NCBI GenBank assembly: GCA_003228495.1
Contig: QIDY01000234.1
Coordinates: 1-30,325 of the forward strand
Reading direction: 5' to 3'
Length of the DNA: 30,325 nt
Source of the DNA: Nitrospirota bacterium
GTDB taxonomy: Bacteria; Nitrospirota; Nitrospiria; Nitrospirales; UBA8639
The notes under the pieces are model-generated. The model searched no databases. It saw nothing but the letters and a program-made list of their open reading frames with translations, and was not told where the DNA came from. Each line of letters begins with the position of its first letter. Within the stretch, counting starts at the first letter, position 1. The position numbers were made by a program, and so were the translations under genes. Shown here piece after piece: positions 23,634 to 30,325 of the stretch.

Positions 23634-24869
23634 ATGGGACATATTGCTGCTTATGTTATGTTTAGGAATGAGACATCGTTTCGTCTGTCTTTAATTGCTG
23701 CATCTGTACTTTTTACCCTGATTCTGGGAGAAGTGGGGATCCGTCTACTATCTTCTCAAGACAGCGATGGAAATATCTATGTGGGATCATTTCGTGTAAA
23801 GCCTTTTTACTTACCAGTGAATACCCTGAAAAAAAAACTAGAAAAGCATGTCAAGAGCAAACAGACCTATTATGCGTACGATCAAGATCTGGGTTGGACG
23901 GTTGGACCCAATGGTGAATTTCCTGGAGGATTATATTTTTCTAATTCCTCCGGTGTCAGGACATCCTCTCAACGAAAAGAGACCTCCAAACAACCAATCC
24001 CAGGCATCTTGCGGATAGCCATTTTTGGTGATTCCTTTACCCATGGTGACAGTGTTCCCTACGAAGATTCTTGGGGCGCAATTTTAGAATCACAACTCAA
24101 TAAAAAGGGCCATACCGTCGAAGTGCTTAACCTTGGAGGTCCTGGATATGGCATGGATCAAGCCTTCCTTCGCTGGGAAAAACAGGGGAAACCCTTGAAG
24201 CCGAATATTGTTCTTTTTGGATTTCAAAAATCCAATGTGAAGCGGAACATGAATATCTTACGGTTTCTTTATAGTCCGGATACCGGCATTATCTTTTCAA
24301 AACCCCGCTTTCTCCTTGACGGTGACCACCTGCGACTTGTGAACGTGCCGACCCTTCCACCAGAAGATATCATTTCAACCCTCGAGAATTTTCATTCATG
24401 GGAATTAAAGAAACACGAGTTTTTTTTCCAGACAAGTAACTATACGGATAGTCCGCTCTATGCAAGCCGATTAGTGGCATTTACCATAACTGGCCTCACG
24501 ACGAAATTCTCGCCTAGGCGGAAAAACTACGATTTTTTCGCTCTTGACTCAACATCAAGAAAATTAGCCTGGCGCATTATCCAGGCTTTCGAAAGTGAGG
24601 TCACGCAAGCTGGCGCTCACTTCGTCATTGTACACCTCCCTACCAAAAAACCTATCAAAAAATTAGTGGTAGGAAAATCATTGAGTTATCAAAATCTTCT
24701 TGACGACATAATGGCCAATTTCGACCTCATCGATCCTGCTCCTGATCTTGTCCATGAAACAGAAGTTAGCTCTTTCCAAGCGCTCTTTGAACCTGGAAGT
24801 GGTCACTATTCGGCTCGTGGCAATCGGGTGATAGGAGAGGCAGTGGCCAAAACGCTATTGATACCCTAA
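23634..24869 (+). CDS. SGNH/GDSL hydrolase-like membrane-anchored protein
   Basis: A 411-residue protein. One hydrophobic segment (about residues 15-35, LSLIAASVLFTLILGEVGI) acts as a signal anchor, placing the rest in the periplasm. The SGNH fold is recognised by IAIFGDSFTHGDSV (Ser134 nucleophile), VLNLGGPGYGMDQA (glycine block), LFGFQKSN in the place of block III, and the distal His391 in GSGHYSARGN. This arrangement is like AlgX/AlgJ-type or polysaccharide O-acetylation and deacetylation proteins found in exopolysaccharide loci. ATG 23658 (MFRNETSFRL) is an equally good start and gives a more typical anchor; no ribosome site decides. A role in acetyl transfer or removal on the surface glycan is inferred. 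Confidence 0.72.
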   Translation: MGHIAAYVMFRNETSFRLSLIAASVLFTLILGEVGIRLLSSQDSDGNIYVGSFRVKPFYLPVNTLKKKLEKHVKSKQTYYAYDQDLGWTVGPNGEFPGGLYFSNSSGVRTSSQRKETSKQPIPGILRIAIFGDSFTHGDSVPYEDSWGAILESQLNKKGHTVEVLNLGGPGYGMDQAFLRWEKQGKPLKPNIVLFGFQKSNVKRNMNILRFLYSPDTGIIFSKPRFLLDGDHLRLVNVPTLPPEDIISTLENFHSWELKKHEFFFQTSNYTDSPLYASRLVAFTITGLTTKFSPRRKNYDFFALDSTSRKLAWRIIQAFESEVTQAGAHFVIVHLPTKKPIKKLVVGKSLSYQNLLDDIMANFDLIDPAPDLVHETEVSSFQALFEPGSGHYSARGNRVIGEAVAKTLLIP

Positions 24870-24976
24870 ATCTTCAAGCTTGGAATCTTTCTCTCCATAA
24901 ACTCCCGTCATCTTCATTACCTATGCGGAAACTTCTCACAGATTCCCCCCGGATAATTGGGACGAGGTAATTTTCT

Positions 24977-26899
24977 ATGTGTGGCATCGCTGGTTTTTTA
25001 GACCTCTCTCAGTTGAGCCAACGGTATGATTACGAGAGAGTGGCCACTGCAATGGCTGAAACCATGACCGCCCGTGGGCCAGACGATGGTGGAGTATGGC
25101 TTGACCGAGCTCATGGCATTGGCCTAGCTCATCGCCGCCTCGCTGTCATTGACCTGACTTCCGCCGGTCACCAGCCAATGGTTTCGCGTGATAAACGATA
25201 TGTTCTGACGTATAACGGGGAAATCTACAACTCACTGGAGCTACGGAACGAATTAGAAAGTCGCAACCAGTCCTTTCGCGGAACTAGTGATACCGAAGTT
25301 CTTCTGGAGGCCTGCGCGACTTGGGGCGTGGAACAAACGGTAAAACGATGCATCGGGATGTTCGCCTTTAGCCTATGGGATCGCCAGGAGCACACGTTGA
25401 AATTAGTTCGTGACCGCCTGGGAATTAAACCACTCTATTGGGCACATTTTGGAAAATTGTTTCTGTTTGGTTCAGAATTATTGCGAGTTCACCCTGGATT
25501 TCAAGCCGAGATTGATCATAATGCTGTTGCAACATTCATGCGCTTCAGTTACATCATTGCACCACAGAGCATTTACAAAAATGTCTTCAAGTTGGAGCCG
25601 GCGTGTATTCTCACGTTTCAAGCCGGTCAATCACCACGAATAGTGCGTTATTGGGACATGCGAGAGGTTGCACGTCGCGGTGTTGCTGCTCCCAGGAAAC
25701 TCAACGATACAGAAGCGCTCCAAGGCCTTGAGGAAGTGCTTGGAGAGGCTGTGCGATGCCGAATGGTCGCTGACGTACCACTGGGTGCATTTCTATCCGG
25801 TGGAGTTGATTCTTCAGCGGTTGTTGCCCTCATGCAAAAATACCGCACTCTTCCCTTGAAAACCTTTACCATCGGGTATTCCGAAGGAAATTTTGACGAA
25901 TCGGTACATGCCAGGAAGGTTGCAGAGCATCTCGGGACGGATCACAGGGAAGTCATTGTGGAATCTCGCCATATTTGCGAACTGTTACCCCAACTTCCCG
26001 ATTGGTACGATGAACCCTTTGCGGATACGTCCCAAATCCCAACGTTTCTCGTTTCACAAATGACTAGGCAAGATGTCACAGTCGCCCTTTCCGGTGACGG
26101 GGGCGACGAACTGTTCGCCGGCTATAACCGTTATTTCAAAGTCGAAAAGAAGTGGCGCCGGGTCTTGGAAGTGCCTAAAACCCTAAGACCGGTCTTATCT
26201 AAGGTCCTTGGAATCTTTCCCCACCTTCTTGATGAATTTTTAGGCATATTGCCGAGGAAAGTATCGAATGCATCCAAGAAAGTTCGAAGGCTTGCTGAGT
26301 CCTTTTCTTTGAAGAATGGTGATGCGTTGAACCGCTATCTGTTGAGTCGTTGGAACGATCCGGTTTCATTAGTTCACGGTGCAGACATAGAACCAAGGGG
26401 AGTATTTTCTGATGAGACCCTAGCGGATGACTTGCCCGACTTGGTGACTCGCATGCAGTTCATTGATATAGTGACTAATCTTCCGGATGATATCTTAACC
26501 AAAGTCGATCGAGCCAGCATGGCAGTCAGTTTGGAAGTCCGGGTGCCCATCCTCGATCATCGAGTAGTTGAATTCGTCTGGTCACTTCCTCGACACATGA
26601 AAATACGAGACGGTGAGCGAAAATGGATCCTTCGCCAAATCTTGTATCAATATGTACCTCGAAAGTTAATAGAGCGCCAGAAGATGGGCTTCGGAATACC
26701 GCTGGATGGATGGATTCGCGGCACTCTTCGTGATTGGGCTGAAGACCTGCTTTCGGAACGCGCCTTAAAAGAAACCGGATTACTTGACTCTGAACTCATT
26801 AGAAAGAAATGGTCACAACATATTTCCGGGACCCACGATTTCAAGAAACAGTTATGGAGTGCTCTGATGCTTCAGGCCTGGCATCAACGTTGGATGTAG
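24977..26899 (+). CDS. asnB: Glutamine-hydrolysing asparagine synthase-like amidotransferase
   Basis: A 640-residue two-domain enzyme. The N-terminal Ntn glutaminase domain starts with MCGIAGF, the Cys2 nucleophile being exposed after Met removal, followed by RGPDDGG, LAHRRLAVIDL and YNGEIYN. The C-terminal synthetase domain has the PP-loop SGGVDSS (274-280) and LSGDGGDELFAGYNRY. Length and order match the AsnB-type enzymes common in polysaccharide, capsule and exosortase-linked clusters, where they amidate uronic or other acidic sugars instead of aspartate. GAGG about 9 bases upstream supports the ATG. In this setting sugar-acid amidation is at least as likely as asparagine synthesis. No feature in the sequence separates the two. 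Confidence 0.87.
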   Translation: MCGIAGFLDLSQLSQRYDYERVATAMAETMTARGPDDGGVWLDRAHGIGLAHRRLAVIDLTSAGHQPMVSRDKRYVLTYNGEIYNSLELRNELESRNQSFRGTSDTEVLLEACATWGVEQTVKRCIGMFAFSLWDRQEHTLKLVRDRLGIKPLYWAHFGKLFLFGSELLRVHPGFQAEIDHNAVATFMRFSYIIAPQSIYKNVFKLEPACILTFQAGQSPRIVRYWDMREVARRGVAAPRKLNDTEALQGLEEVLGEAVRCRMVADVPLGAFLSGGVDSSAVVALMQKYRTLPLKTFTIGYSEGNFDESVHARKVAEHLGTDHREVIVESRHICELLPQLPDWYDEPFADTSQIPTFLVSQMTRQDVTVALSGDGGDELFAGYNRYFKVEKKWRRVLEVPKTLRPVLSKVLGIFPHLLDEFLGILPRKVSNASKKVRRLAESFSLKNGDALNRYLLSRWNDPVSLVHGADIEPRGVFSDETLADDLPDLVTRMQFIDIVTNLPDDILTKVDRASMAVSLEVRVPILDHRVVEFVWSLPRHMKIRDGERKWILRQILYQYVPRKLIERQKMGFGIPLDGWIRGTLRDWAEDLLSERALKETGLLDSELIRKKWSQHISGTHDFKKQLWSALMLQAWHQRWM

Positions 26900-26972
26900 G
26901 TAACCGGATGTCAGTCTTTTTTGTAAAATAGTGACAGAGGAAAAATTCCCACTCTCTGAAAATGAAACTCCA

Positions 26973-27686
26973 ATGGCCTATTTAGACTTTGACCGACTGA
27001 ACATAATAGATCCTGCTACCTTTCAAGCCCAAAAACCCTATCCTTGGATTAATCCGCAAGAACTCATAACACAAGACGGTTATCAGCAACTTCTCACTTC
27101 ACTGCCCGATGTTTCACTCTTGGAAGGCCGTTTTGGAGTAAAACGAGCCCACGGCCAACAATCACACGATCGGTATACGCTTGAATATCAAGATGGCCTT
27201 CCTTTGGCAAAGCCGTGGAAAGAGTTTATGGAAGAACTCCATGGGAAGAGATACCATGATTTCCTAAAAAGATTACTAGGTGTCTCTTCTCTTGAACTAA
27301 ATTTCCACTGGCATTACACCCCGAACGGGTGTTCCGTTTCACCTCACTGCGATGCCAAGCATAAACTTGGGTCTCATATTTTTTACTTCAACACAGAAGC
27401 AGACTGGGACCCGGCTTGGGGTGGCGAGACAGTGGTCCTTGAAACCAATAAACATTTAAATCGCAAATCAGCTCCGAAGTTTGAAGACTTTGACAGAGCC
27501 ATTTCCTCAAAGACCTTGGGCAACTATAGCTTCTTATTTGCCAGAAAAGAGGCTTCTTGGCACGGTGTGAGAGAAATCCAATGCCCTCCCGATCGTATGC
27601 GAAAAGTCTTCATTGTTGTGATCAATCGTTTCACACCCCTTGACCGCCTTGGACGCTTACTTGGTGCGGCGCCCAAGGGTTATTAG
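26973..27686 (+). CDS. 2OG-Fe(II) oxygenase of surface-glycan loci
   Basis: A 237-residue protein from ATG 26973 (MAYLDFDRLNIIDP); a GTG at 26931 would add 14 residues that look unlike the conserved core, and neither start has a clear ribosome site. The prolyl-hydroxylase-like iron site is His125-Cys-Asp127 in VSPHCDAKHKLGSH, distal His197 in ASWHGVREI, and Arg210 for 2-oxoglutarate. KPYPWINPQELIT and RAHGQQSHDRYTLEY are typical of a group seen next to glycosyltransferases and asparagine synthases. It lies 73 bp after the asparagine-synthase gene, is probably co-transcribed, and would hydroxylate a glycan or its precursor (inference). Confidence 0.75.
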   Translation: MAYLDFDRLNIIDPATFQAQKPYPWINPQELITQDGYQQLLTSLPDVSLLEGRFGVKRAHGQQSHDRYTLEYQDGLPLAKPWKEFMEELHGKRYHDFLKRLLGVSSLELNFHWHYTPNGCSVSPHCDAKHKLGSHIFYFNTEADWDPAWGGETVVLETNKHLNRKSAPKFEDFDRAISSKTLGNYSFLFARKEASWHGVREIQCPPDRMRKVFIVVINRFTPLDRLGRLLGAAPKGY

Positions 27687-27805
27687 TAATGCCATTCATC
27701 AAGTCTGCACTGAAAAGTCTTCAAGCTCAAGCCTTGCTTGGCCGTTCTTCGTTTTGCCAAACTGATTAACCTTACTTTCTTGAAGAAATTTCGGATGTAT
27801 TGATA

Positions 27806-28840
27806 ATGGGTGAACCACCAAAAATTACCGTATTTATTCCAGCCTATAACCGAGAAAAGTATATTGGAGATGCCATTGAAAGCATTTTGGCTCAAACTTT
27901 CACCAATTACGAAATACTCCTTATAGACGATGGGTCGACCGATGGTACGGTTGACATCATGCGTTCCTATACAGATCCTCGGTTGCGGATAATCAGGAAT
28001 GAAAAAAATCTCGGGATTCCCAAGACCCGCAACAAAGGAATCGAGTACGCTCGTGGCGAATATATCGCAATGCTGGATAGCGACGATCGAGCCTATCCGA
28101 TGCGATTAGAAAAACAGATCAACTTCCTAGAGGCCCATCACGATTATGCCCAAGTGGGGAGTTGGTGCCGCATGATGGACGAACAAGGCCACTCCTTGAA
28201 AAAGATCAAGCGCCAGCCCATTTTACCAGAAGACGTTGATGTACAACTCCTGTTTCGATGTTCCCTGAGTAACCGATCTATCATGGCCAGGACCGACCTC
28301 CTGCGTGAATTCGGTTATCGAAATGATTTTCCTCGTTGTCAAGATTATGACCTCCATGTGAAGCTTGCAAAAAAATACAAACTCGGTAATTTACCCGAAT
28401 GTTTGGTCTATGGACGAATACACACAGAACAAATTACCGAACAGACCTTTGATTTGGGAGATGCTAAAAAGCGGGAAATCGTTCGAGGGCAACTCACTGA
28501 ATTAGGGGTACGTTACAGCGAGACGGACTTGGATCCTCACCTTACCTTATCTCGAATGCGCAAACTACATTTCGTCCCCAACCTTCAGTATATTCAATGG
28601 GCCGAAAACTGGTTGCTGCGGCTGCTAGAAGCCAATCAACAGACCCATCGATATTCTCAGAAGGCCCTAGAATCGGCCGTGGGTGAAAAGTGGATGCGAA
28701 CGTGCTGGACAGCCTGGTCCGGCATTGGCCTGAAAGCTTATCAACATTTTTTTCGTTCCCCTTTGCGGAGAACGGCCGCAGTGAACATTAAACAAAACCT
28801 ATTACCGGAGGGATCCTGGGTGCAAGGCCAAAAACCCTAA
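27806..28840 (+). CDS. Family 2 glycosyltransferase
   Basis: A 344-residue GT-A enzyme. ITVFIPAYNREKYIGDAIES opens the nucleotide-binding fold, Asp41-Asp42 in LLIDDGSTDG contacts the uracil or base, and Asp91-Ser-Asp93-Asp94 is the metal-binding DxD site. CQDYDLHVKLAKKY corresponds to the acceptor/catalytic-base region. There are no membrane segments, so it acts in the cytosol, perhaps at the inner membrane. ATG 27806 is preferred to the TTG at 27800. It would add one sugar to the surface glycan or glycolipid; donor and linkage cannot be told from sequence. Confidence 0.87.
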   Translation: MGEPPKITVFIPAYNREKYIGDAIESILAQTFTNYEILLIDDGSTDGTVDIMRSYTDPRLRIIRNEKNLGIPKTRNKGIEYARGEYIAMLDSDDRAYPMRLEKQINFLEAHHDYAQVGSWCRMMDEQGHSLKKIKRQPILPEDVDVQLLFRCSLSNRSIMARTDLLREFGYRNDFPRCQDYDLHVKLAKKYKLGNLPECLVYGRIHTEQITEQTFDLGDAKKREIVRGQLTELGVRYSETDLDPHLTLSRMRKLHFVPNLQYIQWAENWLLRLLEANQQTHRYSQKALESAVGEKWMRTCWTAWSGIGLKAYQHFFRSPLRRTAAVNIKQNLLPEGSWVQGQKP

Positions 28841-28860
28841 GCCATGAAAAATCAACTCAA

Positions 28861-28910
28861 GTTCCTTTTCTTTGAAAGGAAGTTATAGTAAAGTCTCCCC
28901 TTTTAAGGGG
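28861..28910 (+). terminator. Two small hairpins between the GT2 and GT4 genes
   Basis: TTCCTTT/AAAGGAA (28862-28882) is followed by CCCCTT-TT-AAGGGG (28897-28910). Neither ends in a T-run (AAATTCC follows), so they may be processing or attenuation structures rather than full terminators. Confidence 0.3.
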
Positions 28911-28947
28911 AAATTCCAATACAACCTCTCGTATGTGTCACCATTTA

Positions 28948-30325
28948 ATGGCAGTCAAAAAGTCCCCACACAGCAAACATCTTGCCCTGTTCATTCCCTC
29001 TCTCGCCGGAGGTGGAGTTGCCAGGTTTACTCTTAACCTTGCTAAATCCTTTGCCTCACGTGGGCACAAAATTGATCTTTTGTTATGCCGTGTGGCAGGT
29101 CCCTACTTGGATCAAATACCTGCAGGTGTCACAATTGTTAAGCTCAAAGCAAGTTCCGGCTGGCGCGGTCGCCTCAGTGTCTTAACAGCAGATTATAAAG
29201 CCCTATGGCCGCTCTTGCTTCCCATCTTGTTACCATATACGGTTCCCAAGCCGGTCAAATTTCTTCCTGATCTGGTGAGGTACCTCCAAAGCGAAAAACC
29301 CGACGTGCTGTTCTCCGCCAAAACTCCCTGCAACCTCGTGGCTTTGTGGGCTAAACGTCTTGCTGGTGGACCCACTCGTATCGTAGTCAACGAGCGCTCT
29401 AGTTTATCACCCATTGTCCAAAGCAAAAAAGAATGGCGCTGGCGTTTTGTTCCACCGGTTATTGGACGGGTATACCCGTGGGCAGACGGAATTGTCTCCG
29501 TCTCAAAGGGTGTCGGAGACGATGTATCTTTATTGACCGGTATTCCTCGTGACCGGATCACGACCATTTACAATCCGATAATGAATCTTGAGATACACAA
29601 TAAATCCCTTAGCCCAGTTAAGCATCCCTGGTTTGCAGCCAATGACCTACCAGTCATATTAGGTGTAGGGCGACTTGTACCTCAAAAAGACTTCCCATGC
29701 TTACTGAGGGCATTCCGTCATGTTCGCTCGACTCGCAGAGCCAGATTGGTAATCCTGGGTGAAGGAAGATTGCGCAGAGAGCTTGAAGCCCTGACCAAAA
29801 CACTTGGTATTTCCCAAGACGTCTCAATGCCAGGATTTACCAAAAATCCTTATGCTTTCATGGCACGAGCGTCGGTCTTGGCTCTCTCTTCAGCTTGGGA
29901 GGGGTTCGGTAATGTGATTGGCGAAGCACTGGCCTGCGGGTGTCCAGTTGTCAGCACAGACTGCCCCAGCGGTCCTGCTGAGCTTCTTCAGTATGGAGCT
30001 TTTGGGACCTTGGTGCCGGTAGGCAATGACAAAGCCTTGGCCGATGCCATTCTTGCAGTACTGGACAAACCACCAGACCGGGCCCGATTGCGTGCCCGTG
30101 CCTCGGAGTTCAACATTGATAGCACCTCAGAAAAATACCTCCAATTTACAGATATATCGTTACGCCAGAATCCAGTAAGAAAAAAAGATGATGGTGGATC
30201 AAAAGACTGCAAGCACCTTGCAATATTTCTCCCATCTATGGCCGGAGGTGGGGTGGCTAGGGCCATGCTCTATCTCTCAGAGGCCTTTGCTAAGAGTAAC
30301 CACAGGGTAGATTTGGTCTTGTGTC
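28948..30325 (+). CDS. Tandem GT4 glycosyltransferase, partial (runs off right edge)
   Basis: The frame is open from ATG 28948 (or in-frame ATG 28933, five codons earlier) through the last base: 459 complete codons with no stop. Residues 10 to about 400 form a full GT4-type GT-B enzyme: HLALFIPSLAGGGVARFTLN, DGIVSVSKGVGDDV, GVGRLVPQKDFPCLLRAF, LVILGEGRLR, and the donor-site ALSSAWEGFGNVIGEALACG with SGPAELL. After a short polar linker (KKDDGGSKDC) a second N-terminal domain begins at residue 422, KHLAIFLPSMAGGGVARAML. It matches the first copy at about 23 of the 38 visible positions. The protein is thus a fused duplicate. Each half may add one sugar. Only the first 38 residues of the second domain are visible. 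Confidence 0.83.
   Translation, partial: MAVKKSPHSKHLALFIPSLAGGGVARFTLNLAKSFASRGHKIDLLLCRVAGPYLDQIPAGVTIVKLKASSGWRGRLSVLTADYKALWPLLLPILLPYTVPKPVKFLPDLVRYLQSEKPDVLFSAKTPCNLVALWAKRLAGGPTRIVVNERSSLSPIVQSKKEWRWRFVPPVIGRVYPWADGIVSVSKGVGDDVSLLTGIPRDRITTIYNPIMNLEIHNKSLSPVKHPWFAANDLPVILGVGRLVPQKDFPCLLRAFRHVRSTRRARLVILGEGRLRRELEALTKTLGISQDVSMPGFTKNPYAFMARASVLALSSAWEGFGNVIGEALACGCPVVSTDCPSGPAELLQYGAFGTLVPVGNDKALADAILAVLDKPPDRARLRARASEFNIDSTSEKYLQFTDISLRQNPVRKKDDGGSKDCKHLAIFLPSMAGGGVARAMLYLSEAFAKSNHRVDLVLC

Noticed and set aside
1..30325. tRNA, rRNA genes, CRISPR arrays, phage or plasmid genes
   Set aside because: I saw no cloverleaf sequence, regularly spaced repeats, integrase or replication genes anywhere in the window.

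Overview
The window comes from a Gram-negative bacterium. It encodes LptF/LptG-type LPS exporter subunits, a set of lipid-modification genes, and a large cell-surface carbohydrate locus. Base composition looks like the mid-40s to high-40s % GC (not counted). The palindromic intergenic repeats and gene set are reminiscent of Nitrospirota-like or similar environmental bacteria, but the sequence alone does not fix the taxon, and I would not assign one without a search.

Layout. (1) Positions 1-2014, minus strand: lptF followed by lptG, the latter running off the left edge. (2) Positions 2076-5984: a LicC/RfbA-like nucleotidyltransferase on the plus strand, convergent with a minus-strand group of a fatty-acid-hydroxylase-superfamily membrane enzyme, a GNAT-fold protein resembling the bacterial ceramide synthase/YghO group, and a MobA-like nucleotidyltransferase broken by a 10-bp tandem duplication. 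The hydroxylase gene is bracketed by two same-orientation copies of a ~188-bp MITE-like element. (3) Positions 6536-13994, plus strand: a HIT-like protein, fatty acyl-AMP ligase/acyl-ACP synthetase, NAD-dependent reductase, acyl carrier protein, serine palmitoyltransferase, and a three-part glycosyltransferase fusion (GT8-like, degenerate methyltransferase-like, ELM1/GtrOC1-like). With part 2 this is a complete-looking bacterial ceramide pathway: dedicated ACP and its acyl ligase, SPT, reductase, N-acyltransferase and hydroxylase. (4) Positions 14005-21011, plus strand: a surface-carbohydrate protein, a Gfo/Idh/MocA oxidoreductase, a NeuB-cupin fusion, a HAD phosphatase, a NeuA-like CMP-sugar synthetase and a methyltransferase. 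This is a nonulosonic (sialic-like) acid synthesis and activation module. A 171-bp palindromic element sits between the HAD and NeuA genes. (5) Positions 21072-30325: a PhyH-like oxygenase (minus strand), a divergent phosphoglycerate-mutase paralogue, an SGNH-hydrolase-like protein, a glutamine-dependent asparagine-synthase-like enzyme, a second 2OG-Fe(II) oxygenase, a GT2, and a GT4 protein whose frame continues into a second GT4 copy and runs off the right edge.

How the genes may work together (inference). The ACP, acyl ligase, SPT, reductase and GNAT would make ceramide, the hydroxylase would hydroxylate it, and the fusion glycosyltransferase could begin a sugar head group. The adjacent, co-directional nonulosonate genes would supply a CMP-activated acidic sugar, and the right-hand glycosyltransferases and tailoring enzymes would build or decorate a surface glycan. 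The most interesting proposals are a ganglioside-like bacterial glycosphingolipid, a hydroxylase cassette that could be lost between direct MITE copies, and two unrelated palindromic elements whose terminal repeat supplies the stop codon of the neighbouring gene.
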